DNA from: Candidatus Parvarchaeota archaeon
Lineage (GTDB): Archaea; Nanobdellota; Nanobdellia; Parvarchaeales; Parvarchaeaceae
Direction of reading: 5' to 3'
DNA: 7,264 nt
NCBI GenBank assembly: GCA_023488405.1
Contig: JAMDDW010000047.1
Coordinates: 1 to 7,264 of the forward strand
A model generated the notes under the pieces. The model saw nothing but the letters and a program-made list of their open reading frames with translations, made no database searches and was not told where the DNA came from. The stretch's first letter is position 1. Every line of letters begins with the position of its first letter. Both the position numbers and the translations under genes were made by a program. Of this stretch, positions 1 through 5,614 are shown piece by piece.

Positions 1-129
1 TGTTTCTAAATCCATTTTTTCGAAATCTTCTTGGATCTTATTTAAAACAGATTTATTAGCATTATCTATAGTTTTTGAAGAATTTATCAATGTGTTATCC
101 AAGTCAAATATTATCCCTTTTATCCCCAT
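1..129 (-). CDS. HAD-superfamily hydrolase, N-terminal fragment (runs off the window)
   Basis: The minus strand from the ATG at 129 is open to the window edge and gives 43 residues. Residues 8-14 read FDLDNTL, the HAD motif I (DxDx[T/V]), in which D9 would be the phosphate-accepting nucleophile and D11 the acid/base; a hydrophobic strand (IKGII) precedes it, as usual. After that comes a charged helical stretch that would be the start of the cap domain in phosphoglycolate-phosphatase-like members. The family is known for phosphoester hydrolysis, but the substrate cannot be told from this fragment. The ATG lies only 12 nt after the 3' end of the tRNA-Thr gene on the same strand, and no separate promoter fits in that gap. 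Co-transcription with the tRNA is therefore likely, with tRNA 3' processing leaving a 12-nt leader (AGGAT at 130-134, too close for a normal Shine-Dalgarno). Family call is solid; specific function unknown. Confidence 0.8.
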   Translation of the reverse strand, partial: MGIKGIIFDLDNTLINSSKTIDNANKSVLNKIQEDFEKMDLET

Positions 130-141
130 ATCCTAAAATAA

Positions 142-212
142 GCCTCCGACGGGTGCTGGCCCCGCGACCTTCTGCTTACAAGGCAGACGCTCTACCGCTG
201 AGCTACGGAGGC
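142..212 (-). tRNA. tRNA-Thr (anticodon TGT) with an unusual T-loop
   Basis: The minus strand folds as a 71-nt cloverleaf. The acceptor stem is GCCTCCG/CGGAGGC, the D-arm is GCTC-AGCGGTA-GAGC with G18G19 present, and the anticodon arm is TCTGC-CTTGTAA-GCAGA. A 5-nt variable loop (AGGTC) follows, then a T-stem GCGGG/CCCGT. The 7-nt anticodon loop puts TGT at positions 34-36, which reads ACA threonine codons. Position 73 is T and CCA is not encoded, both plausible for an archaeal tRNA-Thr. The T-loop reads GCCAGCA instead of the usual TTCRANY: C56 is retained but T54, T55 and A58 are not. No intron is apparent. The gene is preceded by a TATA-like box and followed closely by the HAD gene. Confidence 0.92.
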
Positions 213-252
213 TTAATAAATGCAATTTAATAGTCTATTACATTCAAGTAAA

Positions 253-261
253 CTTATATAT
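253..261. promoter_or_regulatory. Shared bidirectional TATA-like element
   Basis: The sequence CTTATATAT is nearly palindromic and sits between two divergent genes. Read on the plus strand it is preceded by purine-rich AAAC (BRE-like) and centred about 34 nt before the ATG at 292, predicting a leader of roughly 8 nt. Read on the minus strand (TATATAAG) it is centred about 44 nt before the tRNA-Thr 5' end, predicting a short 5' leader of about 18 nt for RNase P to remove. No other TATA-like sequence between 213 and 291 fits either gene as well. This is inference from spacing rather than a proven promoter. Confidence 0.5.
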
Positions 262-291
262 TTTATGTTTGGCCTTAATCTATGTTGACAC

Positions 292-912
292 ATGGAAGAA
301 TATGAAGTAATAGAGCATTTAAAATCTAATCCTAAACTGGCTGAGAATAAATTTTTAATAGTTGCAATAAACTATAAAGAACCAACTTATATAAAATTTC
401 TAAGCGATGTTGATTTTAAGGTGGGGGATAAAGTAACGGTTGACAATAATGACGTATTTTCAAATCAGCAGAAAATTGGCCAGATAAACGAAATAAAAAA
501 GGCAAATGACATAAAGATTGACACTAGGTATGATATTAAGTACACAGGGGGATATTCAATGGATGGTAAGAAAGTTTATCTTGATGAGCATTTTCCTAAA
601 AATATAATTGTAGACGGAAAAACCATTGATACAGTAGAAAGCATTGATAAGCACCATGAAGTTACTGAAAAATGGCTTATAGACGATGCATATGAATATG
701 CATACGCTCATGAGATTGCTACTAAAATCGAAAGAGAGTATGTTGAATCTTTAGGCGTAAACTGGGACAATTACTGCAAGGAAGTAAACAAGAACCTGCA
801 TGAAGTTTATGCTTCAAAAGCGGAAAAGACTCCTTCAGACCTGGATTTAGCGCCGTATTTTTACTCAAAGGACGAAAAAGCGTTAAAGGAAATAAGAGAA
901 ACAAAAAATTAG
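292..912 (+). CDS. Protein of unknown function with HExxE...H motif (possible metal-binding, zincin-like domain)
   Basis: This is a 206-residue soluble protein with no signal peptide or membrane segment. Residues about 20-70 look like a small beta-rich domain containing a KVGDKVTV turn. Residues about 80-165 form a second domain: YTGGYSMDGKKVYLD near 84-98, an FPK turn at 101-103, HHEVTE at 121-126 and YAHEIATKIE at 138-147, followed by W158 and Y161. The spacing HExxE (H122, E123, E126) with H140 about 18 residues on suggests a helix-borne metal site. It recalls, from memory and unverified, phage-associated and bacterial hypothetical proteins with a TGG-DG-YxD block followed by HExxE and a later H. 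The canonical HExxH of metallopeptidases is absent, so protease activity should not be assumed. The ATG at 292 fits the TATA spacing. The gene is monocistronic or first in a rightward unit; TatD follows after 55 bp. Confidence 0.75.
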   Translation: MEEYEVIEHLKSNPKLAENKFLIVAINYKEPTYIKFLSDVDFKVGDKVTVDNNDVFSNQQKIGQINEIKKANDIKIDTRYDIKYTGGYSMDGKKVYLDEHFPKNIIVDGKTIDTVESIDKHHEVTEKWLIDDAYEYAYAHEIATKIEREYVESLGVNWDNYCKEVNKNLHEVYASKAEKTPSDLDLAPYFYSKDEKALKEIRETKN

Positions 913-917
913 TGGCT

Positions 918-939
918 TCTCCTATTTTTACATTAAAGC
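918..939 (+). promoter_or_regulatory. T-rich stop region and possible TATA-like box before tatD
   Basis: Just after the stop of the 292-912 gene, the pyrimidine-rich run TTCTCCTATTTTTA (917-930) resembles the oligo-T stretches at which archaeal RNA polymerase terminates. Its TATTTTTA part (923-930) lies about 41 nt before the tatD ATG and could also be that gene's TATA box; ATTAAAG (932-938) is an alternative at about 32 nt. There is no hairpin. The double role is a guess from position and composition. Confidence 0.3.
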
Positions 940-967
940 ATTAATACAATCCCGGGCTACTTTTAAT

Positions 968-1717
968 ATGGGCGAAAAATTTATAGATGCACATGCTCAT
1001 ATAAGTGATGCTTCATTGTTAGGTATTAAAGAGGAACTAATTGGAAAAATCTCCGAGTCTTACCTAATATTAAATTCCGGTGAAAATAAAGCCGATAGCG
1101 AAACAATATTAATAGATAGTAAAAATTACAAATTCTTGCTTCCTTGTATAGGGTTGCATCCAAATGAAATAGCGCATAAGACCTACGACGAAGCACAAGC
1201 AGAGTTTGATTATATAACAACTAATATAGATAAGTTCTTTGCAGTTTCAGAAATAGGTTTGGACTATAAAGGAAAAGATATATATCAAATAGAGCAGGAA
1301 AAGGAGTTCTTTTATAAAATATTAGGATTAGCAGAAGAAAAAAGCAAGGTTTGTATAATTCATAGCAGAAAAGCAATAGAAGATGTTTTTGATGCGGTTT
1401 CTAGCTTTAAAGTAAAGGCAATACTACATAACTTCGAGGGCAATTTAAGACATTTAAACAGAGCTGATGAATTGGGTATAAACATAAGTATATCTACAGG
1501 TTTTATGAAGTTTAAGAAGGAAAATATCATCAAGAATGTGGACATAAACAGATTGTTCACTGAGACGGACTCTCCTGAGTTAAGTCCCGATAATGAGATA
1601 AACACCCCTCTGAATATACCTAAACTATTAAATTACATATCTAGTATAAAAAAGGTGGAAATAACTGATATCAAATCAATAGTATACCAAAATTTTATGA
1701 GGCTGTTCTATGATTGA
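968..1717 (+). CDS. TatD-family metal-dependent hydrolase/DNase
   Basis: The 249-residue product has the length of the TatD family, a TIM-barrel amidohydrolase relative whose members act as metal-dependent 3'-5' DNases or phosphoesterases in the cytoplasm. All expected metal ligands are visible: DAHAH near the N-terminus (H9, H11), E95 in SEIGLD, H132 in IIHSRKA, H154 in ILHNFEG and D201 in TETDSPEL. GLHP at 62-65 is also typical. Nothing is missing, so the enzyme should be active. The start at 968 places the DAHAH strand at residues 7-11, as expected, and no in-frame upstream start is better. The stop overlaps by 8 nt the ATG (1710) of the damaged RNase Z frame, so the two were probably one operon with translational coupling. 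The exact substrate cannot be told from sequence; RNA or DNA processing is plausible given the neighbour. Confidence 0.88.
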   Translation: MGEKFIDAHAHISDASLLGIKEELIGKISESYLILNSGENKADSETILIDSKNYKFLLPCIGLHPNEIAHKTYDEAQAEFDYITTNIDKFFAVSEIGLDYKGKDIYQIEQEKEFFYKILGLAEEKSKVCIIHSRKAIEDVFDAVSSFKVKAILHNFEGNLRHLNRADELGINISISTGFMKFKKENIIKNVDINRLFTETDSPELSPDNEINTPLNIPKLLNYISSIKKVEITDIKSIVYQNFMRLFYD

Positions 1718-2511
1718 GTACACTTTTTTAGGTAATTCGCAGGTAGCCCTCTGTAGACTATATCTTTATAACTCATTGGCATGGTGACCATTCACTTGGC
1801 TTAGGAGGCATTATACAAAGTTTAAACATGATGAAAAGTAGTAAAACTCTTAAGATATTCGGCCCAAGTGGCACTGGCAGCGGTATAAAAAATATTGTGC
1901 TGGCTTATAAATTTTACAATAATCTGGATCTAAAAGCAATTTCATTGAATGCTCCTAAAGAAAAAATAATACTAAAAAACAAAAATTATCAAGTTTCTGC
2001 CATAAATGTAAAACATTCAGTTAAATGCATTGCCTATAAAATAAAAGAAAAAGATGTAAGGAATATCTATGTAGATAAACTTGCTAAGAAGGGGATAAAA
2101 CCTGGTAAATTCTTAAGCAAGCTTAAGGACGGGAAGGATGTCGTGTACGAGGGTATTAAATTAAAGTATAAAGAACTTACTTATCTAAAAAAAGGAAAAT
2201 CTATTGCTTATGTTACTGATTTAAGATATGATCGCAGTATTATACCTTTTATAAGAGGAGTAGATACATTAATAATAGAAAGCACATTTGGTGAGGAATT
2301 CAATAAATCATTTGAGTTTTTCCATCTTAACATAAAAGAAGCAATGTCACTTGCCAAGAGTTCCGGTGCCAAAGAAGTTCAATTTGTACACACTAGTCAA
2401 AGGTATGAAAACGATGATTCTATTATCAAAAGTGCGGCAAATCTTTATTCTAAACTAAAATGCAATTTTACTTATTCTTTTCCAAATGATTTTGATAAAT
2501 TTGTAGTGTAA
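1710..2511 (+). pseudogene. rnz: Ribonuclease Z (tRNA 3'-end endonuclease), internally deleted and frameshifted
   Basis: RNase Z is a metallo-beta-lactamase-fold enzyme that cuts tRNA precursors after the discriminator base. The ATG at 1710 starts MIEYTFLGNSQ, a normal RNase Z N-terminus, but this frame stops at 1785. From 1747 a different frame is open and reads VDYIFITHWHGDHSLGLGG (motif II HxHxDH at 1774-1791), continuing without interruption to 2511. Downstream the remaining sites are intact: His in KHSV (2014-2016), Asp in YVTD (2218-2220), catalytic-type His in FFHLN (2323-2325) and His in VHTSQRY (2389-2391). Family members normally have about 50 residues between the N-terminal LGT/LGxSQ turn and motif II, including the FDCGEGTQ segment; here only 25 nt separate them. 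About 40 codons are missing (a length of 2 modulo 3). The ATG at 1828 is a poor start because it removes motif II. Either a real deletion or an assembly error explains this. Confidence 0.85.
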
Positions 2512-2544
2512 TTAATTTAAGTATTGATCTAACATGATATAATA

Positions 2545-2558
2545 GAAACTTATTTAAA
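2545..2558 (+). promoter_or_regulatory. BRE/TATA-like promoter for the EF-Tu-like GTPase gene
   Basis: GAAAC followed by TTATTTAAA matches an archaeal BRE plus TATA box. The TATA centre (about 2554) is 29 nt before the ATG at 2583, which places transcription start at or next to the start codon, so a leaderless mRNA is expected. No Shine-Dalgarno-like sequence lies before this ATG, in agreement. Confidence 0.6.
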
Positions 2559-2582
2559 TTTACCATTCTTTATACAAAAGAT

Positions 2583-3611
2583 ATGAATTCGTTAACAGTA
2601 AGCGTTATAGGGCCTTATAGGTCTGGAAAGTCGACTCTTGTCAACAAACTGCAGCAGAGAAAAGGTGCAGAGGAAGACGTGTCTTTTTTCTTTTTTAAAT
2701 ACGGCGGTAAAAATGTTACTTTGATAGATACTCCTGGGGATATGGACAACCCAACTACTTTAGCTTCAGTCCTTACGTTATCCGATGCTATAATTTTTTG
2801 TGTTTCTCCTGAAAATGGAGTTAATCTTCAAGTAGGTGAGCAGATAATAATGGCTAGTTCTATTGGAATAAAACATGGCTTAATATGCATAACAAAGGCA
2901 GATATCTCCACATCTGAGGATATTTCCAAACTAGAAAAACAACTTTCTGCAATTATAAAGGGAACCTCCATGGAAAATTTTGAGATTACCGTTATAGATA
3001 TAAATAATGATCAGAGCATGGCAGATATACGAGCAAAGGTTTCAAACTTCCCATATTCACAAGAAAATATAGAAAAGCCTTTTAAAATCTTTATAGATCA
3101 TGCTTTTGAATCTAAAGGCATGTCAGTAGCTGTTGGCACTATGCCCACTGGTAAGATAGGTATCCATTCTGAAGGAGTTATCGCACCAGCTCCATTCACA
3201 AAAGATATCTCAATAAATTCTATTCAAATTAATCAAGAAGATTTTCAGTCTGCAGAAGCAGGGGACAGAGTAGGGGTTGCAATAAAAGGAGTGTGGCCTT
3301 GGGATTTGCCAAGAGGAGTTGAAATAAGAAAGAAGGGCAGTTTTAAGGATATTAATGAAGGGGATTTAACCGTAGACGTAAGCCCGCTATATAAACAAGA
3401 GATAAAAGACGATGTAAAGCTTAATTTAATATTAAACTGGCAGAATTTAGTTATAACATTAAGCAATGTAAAGCATGAAAATAATAAGTTAACTGCGCAT
3501 TTTGTTGCTGATAAGAATTTTTGCTTTGATGAGAATGATAAGATGATACTCATAAACAAAGATCTTCCAATAAGATTTTTGAGGGTAGTCGGTAAAACTG
3601 CAGTAATGTAA
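2583..3611 (+). CDS. Divergent EF-Tu/SelB-like GTPase (archaeal elongation-factor paralogue)
   Basis: The 342-residue protein has the three-domain translational GTPase plan. The G domain (1-160) carries a P-loop GPYRSGKST at 10-18, a G3 motif DTPGD at 49-53 and a G4 motif TKAD at 104-107. Domain II (about 166-250) is well conserved: DHAFESKG, VAVGTMPTGKI, SIQI, AEAGDRVGVAIKGV and LPRGV, closest in feel to archaeal SelB/EF-1A domain II. A shorter beta domain follows to 342. Two things differ from EF-Tu. Only about 31 residues separate the P-loop and G3, with no RGITI switch I carrying the G2 threonine. In addition, the catalytic His of DxPGH is replaced by D53. SelB's extra C-terminal domain IV is absent. 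A regulatory or non-canonical GTP-binding role on the ribosome or with aminoacyl-tRNA is plausible but unproven. It has its own leaderless-type promoter. Confidence 0.82.
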   Translation: MNSLTVSVIGPYRSGKSTLVNKLQQRKGAEEDVSFFFFKYGGKNVTLIDTPGDMDNPTTLASVLTLSDAIIFCVSPENGVNLQVGEQIIMASSIGIKHGLICITKADISTSEDISKLEKQLSAIIKGTSMENFEITVIDINNDQSMADIRAKVSNFPYSQENIEKPFKIFIDHAFESKGMSVAVGTMPTGKIGIHSEGVIAPAPFTKDISINSIQINQEDFQSAEAGDRVGVAIKGVWPWDLPRGVEIRKKGSFKDINEGDLTVDVSPLYKQEIKDDVKLNLILNWQNLVITLSNVKHENNKLTAHFVADKNFCFDENDKMILINKDLPIRFLRVVGKTAVM

Positions 3612-3620
3612 TTTTTATAA
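3612..3620 (+). promoter_or_regulatory. TATA-like box for galT, overlapping a T-run after the GTPase stop
   Basis: TTTTTATAA is centred about 27 nt before the ATG at 3643, the spacing expected for a leaderless archaeal transcript. It starts one base after the stop codon of the upstream gene, and its five T residues could also promote termination of that gene. No Shine-Dalgarno-like sequence is present before the ATG. Confidence 0.5.
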
Positions 3621-3642
3621 TATCTTAATAACTACTTATATC

Positions 3643-4623
3643 ATGTCAAACTTAGACAGAGAAGATGAGATAAGGGTTGATTATAGGACAGGCACAAAAG
3701 TAATATTCTCAAGCGTACGAAACAATAAACCTGCCGATTTTTATAACCTTTCGGAGGACAAGTGGGAATCTGATGTTTCCAGGTGCCCATTTGAATACGG
3801 GAAGGAAAACCTTAACAAGACGATAAAACTTGTAGGTGGCGATGAGCACTCTTGGAAATTAAAAGTTATAGAAAACAAGTTTCCTATGCTTTCCCCTCAA
3901 TTTGATTTTGTTCCTGAAAACAGCTTTCTAAAGGAAGAACCTGCTTTCGGTTACTGTGAGGTTGTATTTGAAACGCCTTTACATAATGTAAGGTTTTCAC
4001 AATTGCAGAAAGAGGATTATCTACGCTGGTTAGATGCAATAATAGAAAGGGAAGAGGTACTGTACTCAAAAGCTCGGATAAAATATGTGTTTACTTTTAA
4101 GAATGAAGGCCCAAGAAGCGGTGCCAGTTTATCTCATGCCCATAGCCAGATAATGGCATTTGAGGAAATTCCAAAAACAATTAGAGAAGAGCAGGCAAAG
4201 ATAAAGGCGTTTTACGATAAAAATAAAGAGTGTTTGTATGAGTATGCTATTAACTATGAAAGGAAGAGATTTTTGGCTGAAAACGAGAGTTTTATCGCTT
4301 TTGCACCCTTTGGATCAAAAATGAGCTCAGAGTCGGTTATCCTACCAAAGAGACATATAAATTATGTAGGCCTTTTGTCAGATCGGGAGAAATCAGATTT
4401 TGTAGATATTCTTTCAAAGGTTATAAAGACAAATGATGTTCTCTTCGGCAGGCTTTCCTACAATTTGCTGTTTCACGAGCTTAAGTCTGACAACAGCTTT
4501 CATTTCCATGTAGAGATATGCCCGAGGGTAATTACATTTGCAGCAGTAGAATTTATAGGATTCAATACAAACCAGTTATTTCCTGAGAAATATGCTGAGA
4601 TGTTTAGAGGGGATCTAAAGTAA
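3643..4623 (+). CDS. galT: Galactose-1-phosphate uridylyltransferase-like protein (HIT superfamily)
   Basis: GalT exchanges UMP between UDP-glucose and galactose-1-phosphate in the Leloir pathway, through a covalent uridylyl-histidine. The 326-residue length and motif order fit the family. They are RCPFEYGKE at 47-55, TPLHNVRFS at 111-119, NEGPRSGASLSHAHSQI at 154-170, APFGSKM and ILPKRH at 221-238, and a C-terminal HFHVEICPR near 287-295 with AAVEFIGFNTNQLFPE after it. H167, the second His of the HAHSQ triad, would be the nucleophile, with Q169 next to it. The classical N-terminal zinc site CPFC is incomplete: C48 is present but the second Cys is E51. The start follows a TATA box by about 27 nt. 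The gene ends tail-to-tail with a UTP-sugar nucleotidyltransferase, a partner in the same UDP-glucose pool. A related nucleotidyltransferase specificity other than galactose cannot be excluded. Confidence 0.85.
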   Translation: MSNLDREDEIRVDYRTGTKVIFSSVRNNKPADFYNLSEDKWESDVSRCPFEYGKENLNKTIKLVGGDEHSWKLKVIENKFPMLSPQFDFVPENSFLKEEPAFGYCEVVFETPLHNVRFSQLQKEDYLRWLDAIIEREEVLYSKARIKYVFTFKNEGPRSGASLSHAHSQIMAFEEIPKTIREEQAKIKAFYDKNKECLYEYAINYERKRFLAENESFIAFAPFGSKMSSESVILPKRHINYVGLLSDREKSDFVDILSKVIKTNDVLFGRLSYNLLFHELKSDNSFHFHVEICPRVITFAAVEFIGFNTNQLFPEKYAEMFRGDLK

Positions 4624-5553
4624 ATTTATATTATAATTTTCCTCTACATAGCTATATACAAGCTCTCTAAATTCTTTGCTATAAAATTTAAGCGAACTCT
4701 TAAATTTCTCAAGGTTCTGTTTTTCAAGGTTGTTTTCTATCCAATGTTCTATTCTGCCAAAGTCTCGGCATTTGTAAATTTTAGAGTCTATAAACAAACC
4801 ATATGCCTTTTTATTCTCTTTTTTGCATTGTAAGGACATAGCATCGGTTATATTTAGCTCGTTGTCTTTTCCTTTACCAACTTCTTTTAAGTATTTAATG
4901 CTGTCTTTATTCAATATGTACACTCCTCCCCACATTACATTATAATTGTCATCAATTCTTTTTGCAGTGTCTAAAATATAGTCATCAGGTTTTTCTATGG
5001 CTTCTTCCATTTCTATCAGCATATCATCAAGTTTCTTGCCTATTACAAATCCACTTTTTTTGGCGTCATCCTTTTTAACGCTGTATGCAGAAAACATTGG
5101 CCTACCACTGAAATGACTTATTATCGTTTTGAGATAATTATCCCCGTTTGCACTTTCTATAATCAAATCTCCTAGTAGGACTACGTAATCCTGCCCTTTT
5201 AATTGGTCCTCCGCAGCAAGTATTGCATCGGCAGTACCTTTTGGTTTTTTTGTTATAGGGTCTTCTTTTTGATATATAATCTCTATGTTTATGTTCTTTA
5301 ATTCAGGATCTTTACTTAGATTTTTCAAGTATTGATTTTGTAGCTTAAAAGATCCATTATTATCCTCGTCTCTTCTAGTTACGACTATAATTTCTTTTAT
5401 ACCTGCCTCTGTAAGACTTTTAATATGGTGATAAATTAGGGGTTTGTCTGCGTAAGGAAGGAATGGCTTCGGGGTGTAGTTGCTAAATGGTTGAAGATGA
5501 CTGCCATTTCCGGCAGCTAGAATTACGGCTTTGCCGATTCTTTCATCCGCCAT
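4615..5553 (-). CDS. Sugar-1-phosphate nucleotidyltransferase, UTP-glucose-1-phosphate uridylyltransferase type
   Basis: These enzymes make NDP-sugars (UDP-glucose for GalU) from an NTP and a sugar-1-phosphate. The 312-residue protein has the Rossmann-like nucleotidyltransferase fold. Its motifs are AVILAAGNGSHLQPF at 9-23, TPKPFLP at 27-33 (K29), GTADAI at 106-111, LLGDL at 126-130 with metal-binding D129, EKP at 187-189, GGVYIL at 209-214, ELNITDAM at 232-239 and RDFG at 263-266. The signature normally reads GxGTRLxP; here the catalytic Arg that contacts the triphosphate is His (H19, codon CAT at 5497-5499). GalU, RmlA-like and archaeal sugar-1-P members are hard to tell apart without alignment; the neighbouring GalT favours UTP/glucose-1-P. 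The gene overlaps the 3' end of galT by 9 bp in convergent orientation. The ATG at 5553 is 29 nt from a TATA-like box. Confidence 0.83.
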   Translation of the reverse strand: MADERIGKAVILAAGNGSHLQPFSNYTPKPFLPYADKPLIYHHIKSLTEAGIKEIIVVTRRDEDNNGSFKLQNQYLKNLSKDPELKNINIEIIYQKEDPITKKPKGTADAILAAEDQLKGQDYVVLLGDLIIESANGDNYLKTIISHFSGRPMFSAYSVKKDDAKKSGFVIGKKLDDMLIEMEEAIEKPDDYILDTAKRIDDNYNVMWGGVYILNKDSIKYLKEVGKGKDNELNITDAMSLQCKKENKKAYGLFIDSKIYKCRDFGRIEHWIENNLEKQNLEKFKSSLKFYSKEFRELVYSYVEENYNINLL

Positions 5554-5577
5554 AATATAAAAGCTAGATGAAATAAA

Positions 5578-5587
5578 CTTATATTAA
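5578..5587 (-). promoter_or_regulatory. TATA-like box for the minus-strand nucleotidyltransferase
   Basis: The minus strand reads TTAATATAAG, centred about 29 nt before the ATG at 5553, the same spacing as at the other genes here. It lies within the 61-bp gap after the stop of the small downstream-of-ndk gene, so the nucleotidyltransferase probably has its own transcript even though it points the same way as ndk. No Shine-Dalgarno-like sequence precedes the ATG. Confidence 0.5.
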
Positions 5588-5614
5588 TACTTATTTTTTA
5601 ATTTTTGAGCTTAA

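Noticed and set aside
1743..1752. An archaeal intron or programmed frameshift explaining the RNase Z break.
   Set aside because: Sequence is missing rather than inserted, and no slippery run or bulge-helix-bulge structure is visible; a frameshift alone would not restore the missing ~40 residues.
1710..1787. The 25-codon frame MIEYTFLGNSQ... as an independent leader peptide.
   Set aside because: Its first 11 residues match the RNase Z N-terminus; the remainder is out-of-frame translation of the downstream part, so it is a gene fragment.
1828..2511. Treating the frame from the ATG at 1828 as a complete 227-residue protein.
   Set aside because: The same frame is open back to 1747 and encodes the HxHxDH metal motif of RNase Z, which a start at 1828 would discard; the upstream overlapping N-terminus also belongs to it.
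3245..3559. A 104-codon minus-strand open frame inside the GTPase gene.
   Set aside because: It is antisense to a well-supported coding region, has low-complexity composition typical of a shadow frame and no promoter.
2583..3611. Calling the GTPase a selenocysteine-specific elongation factor (selB).
   Set aside because: It lacks the C-terminal domain IV, the G3 His and a normal switch I, and no selenocysteine genes are in the window.
5554..5614. Intrinsic terminator after the small gene of the ndk operon.
   Set aside because: On the minus strand the gap is A-rich rather than T-rich and no GC hairpin is present, so no terminator can be supported.
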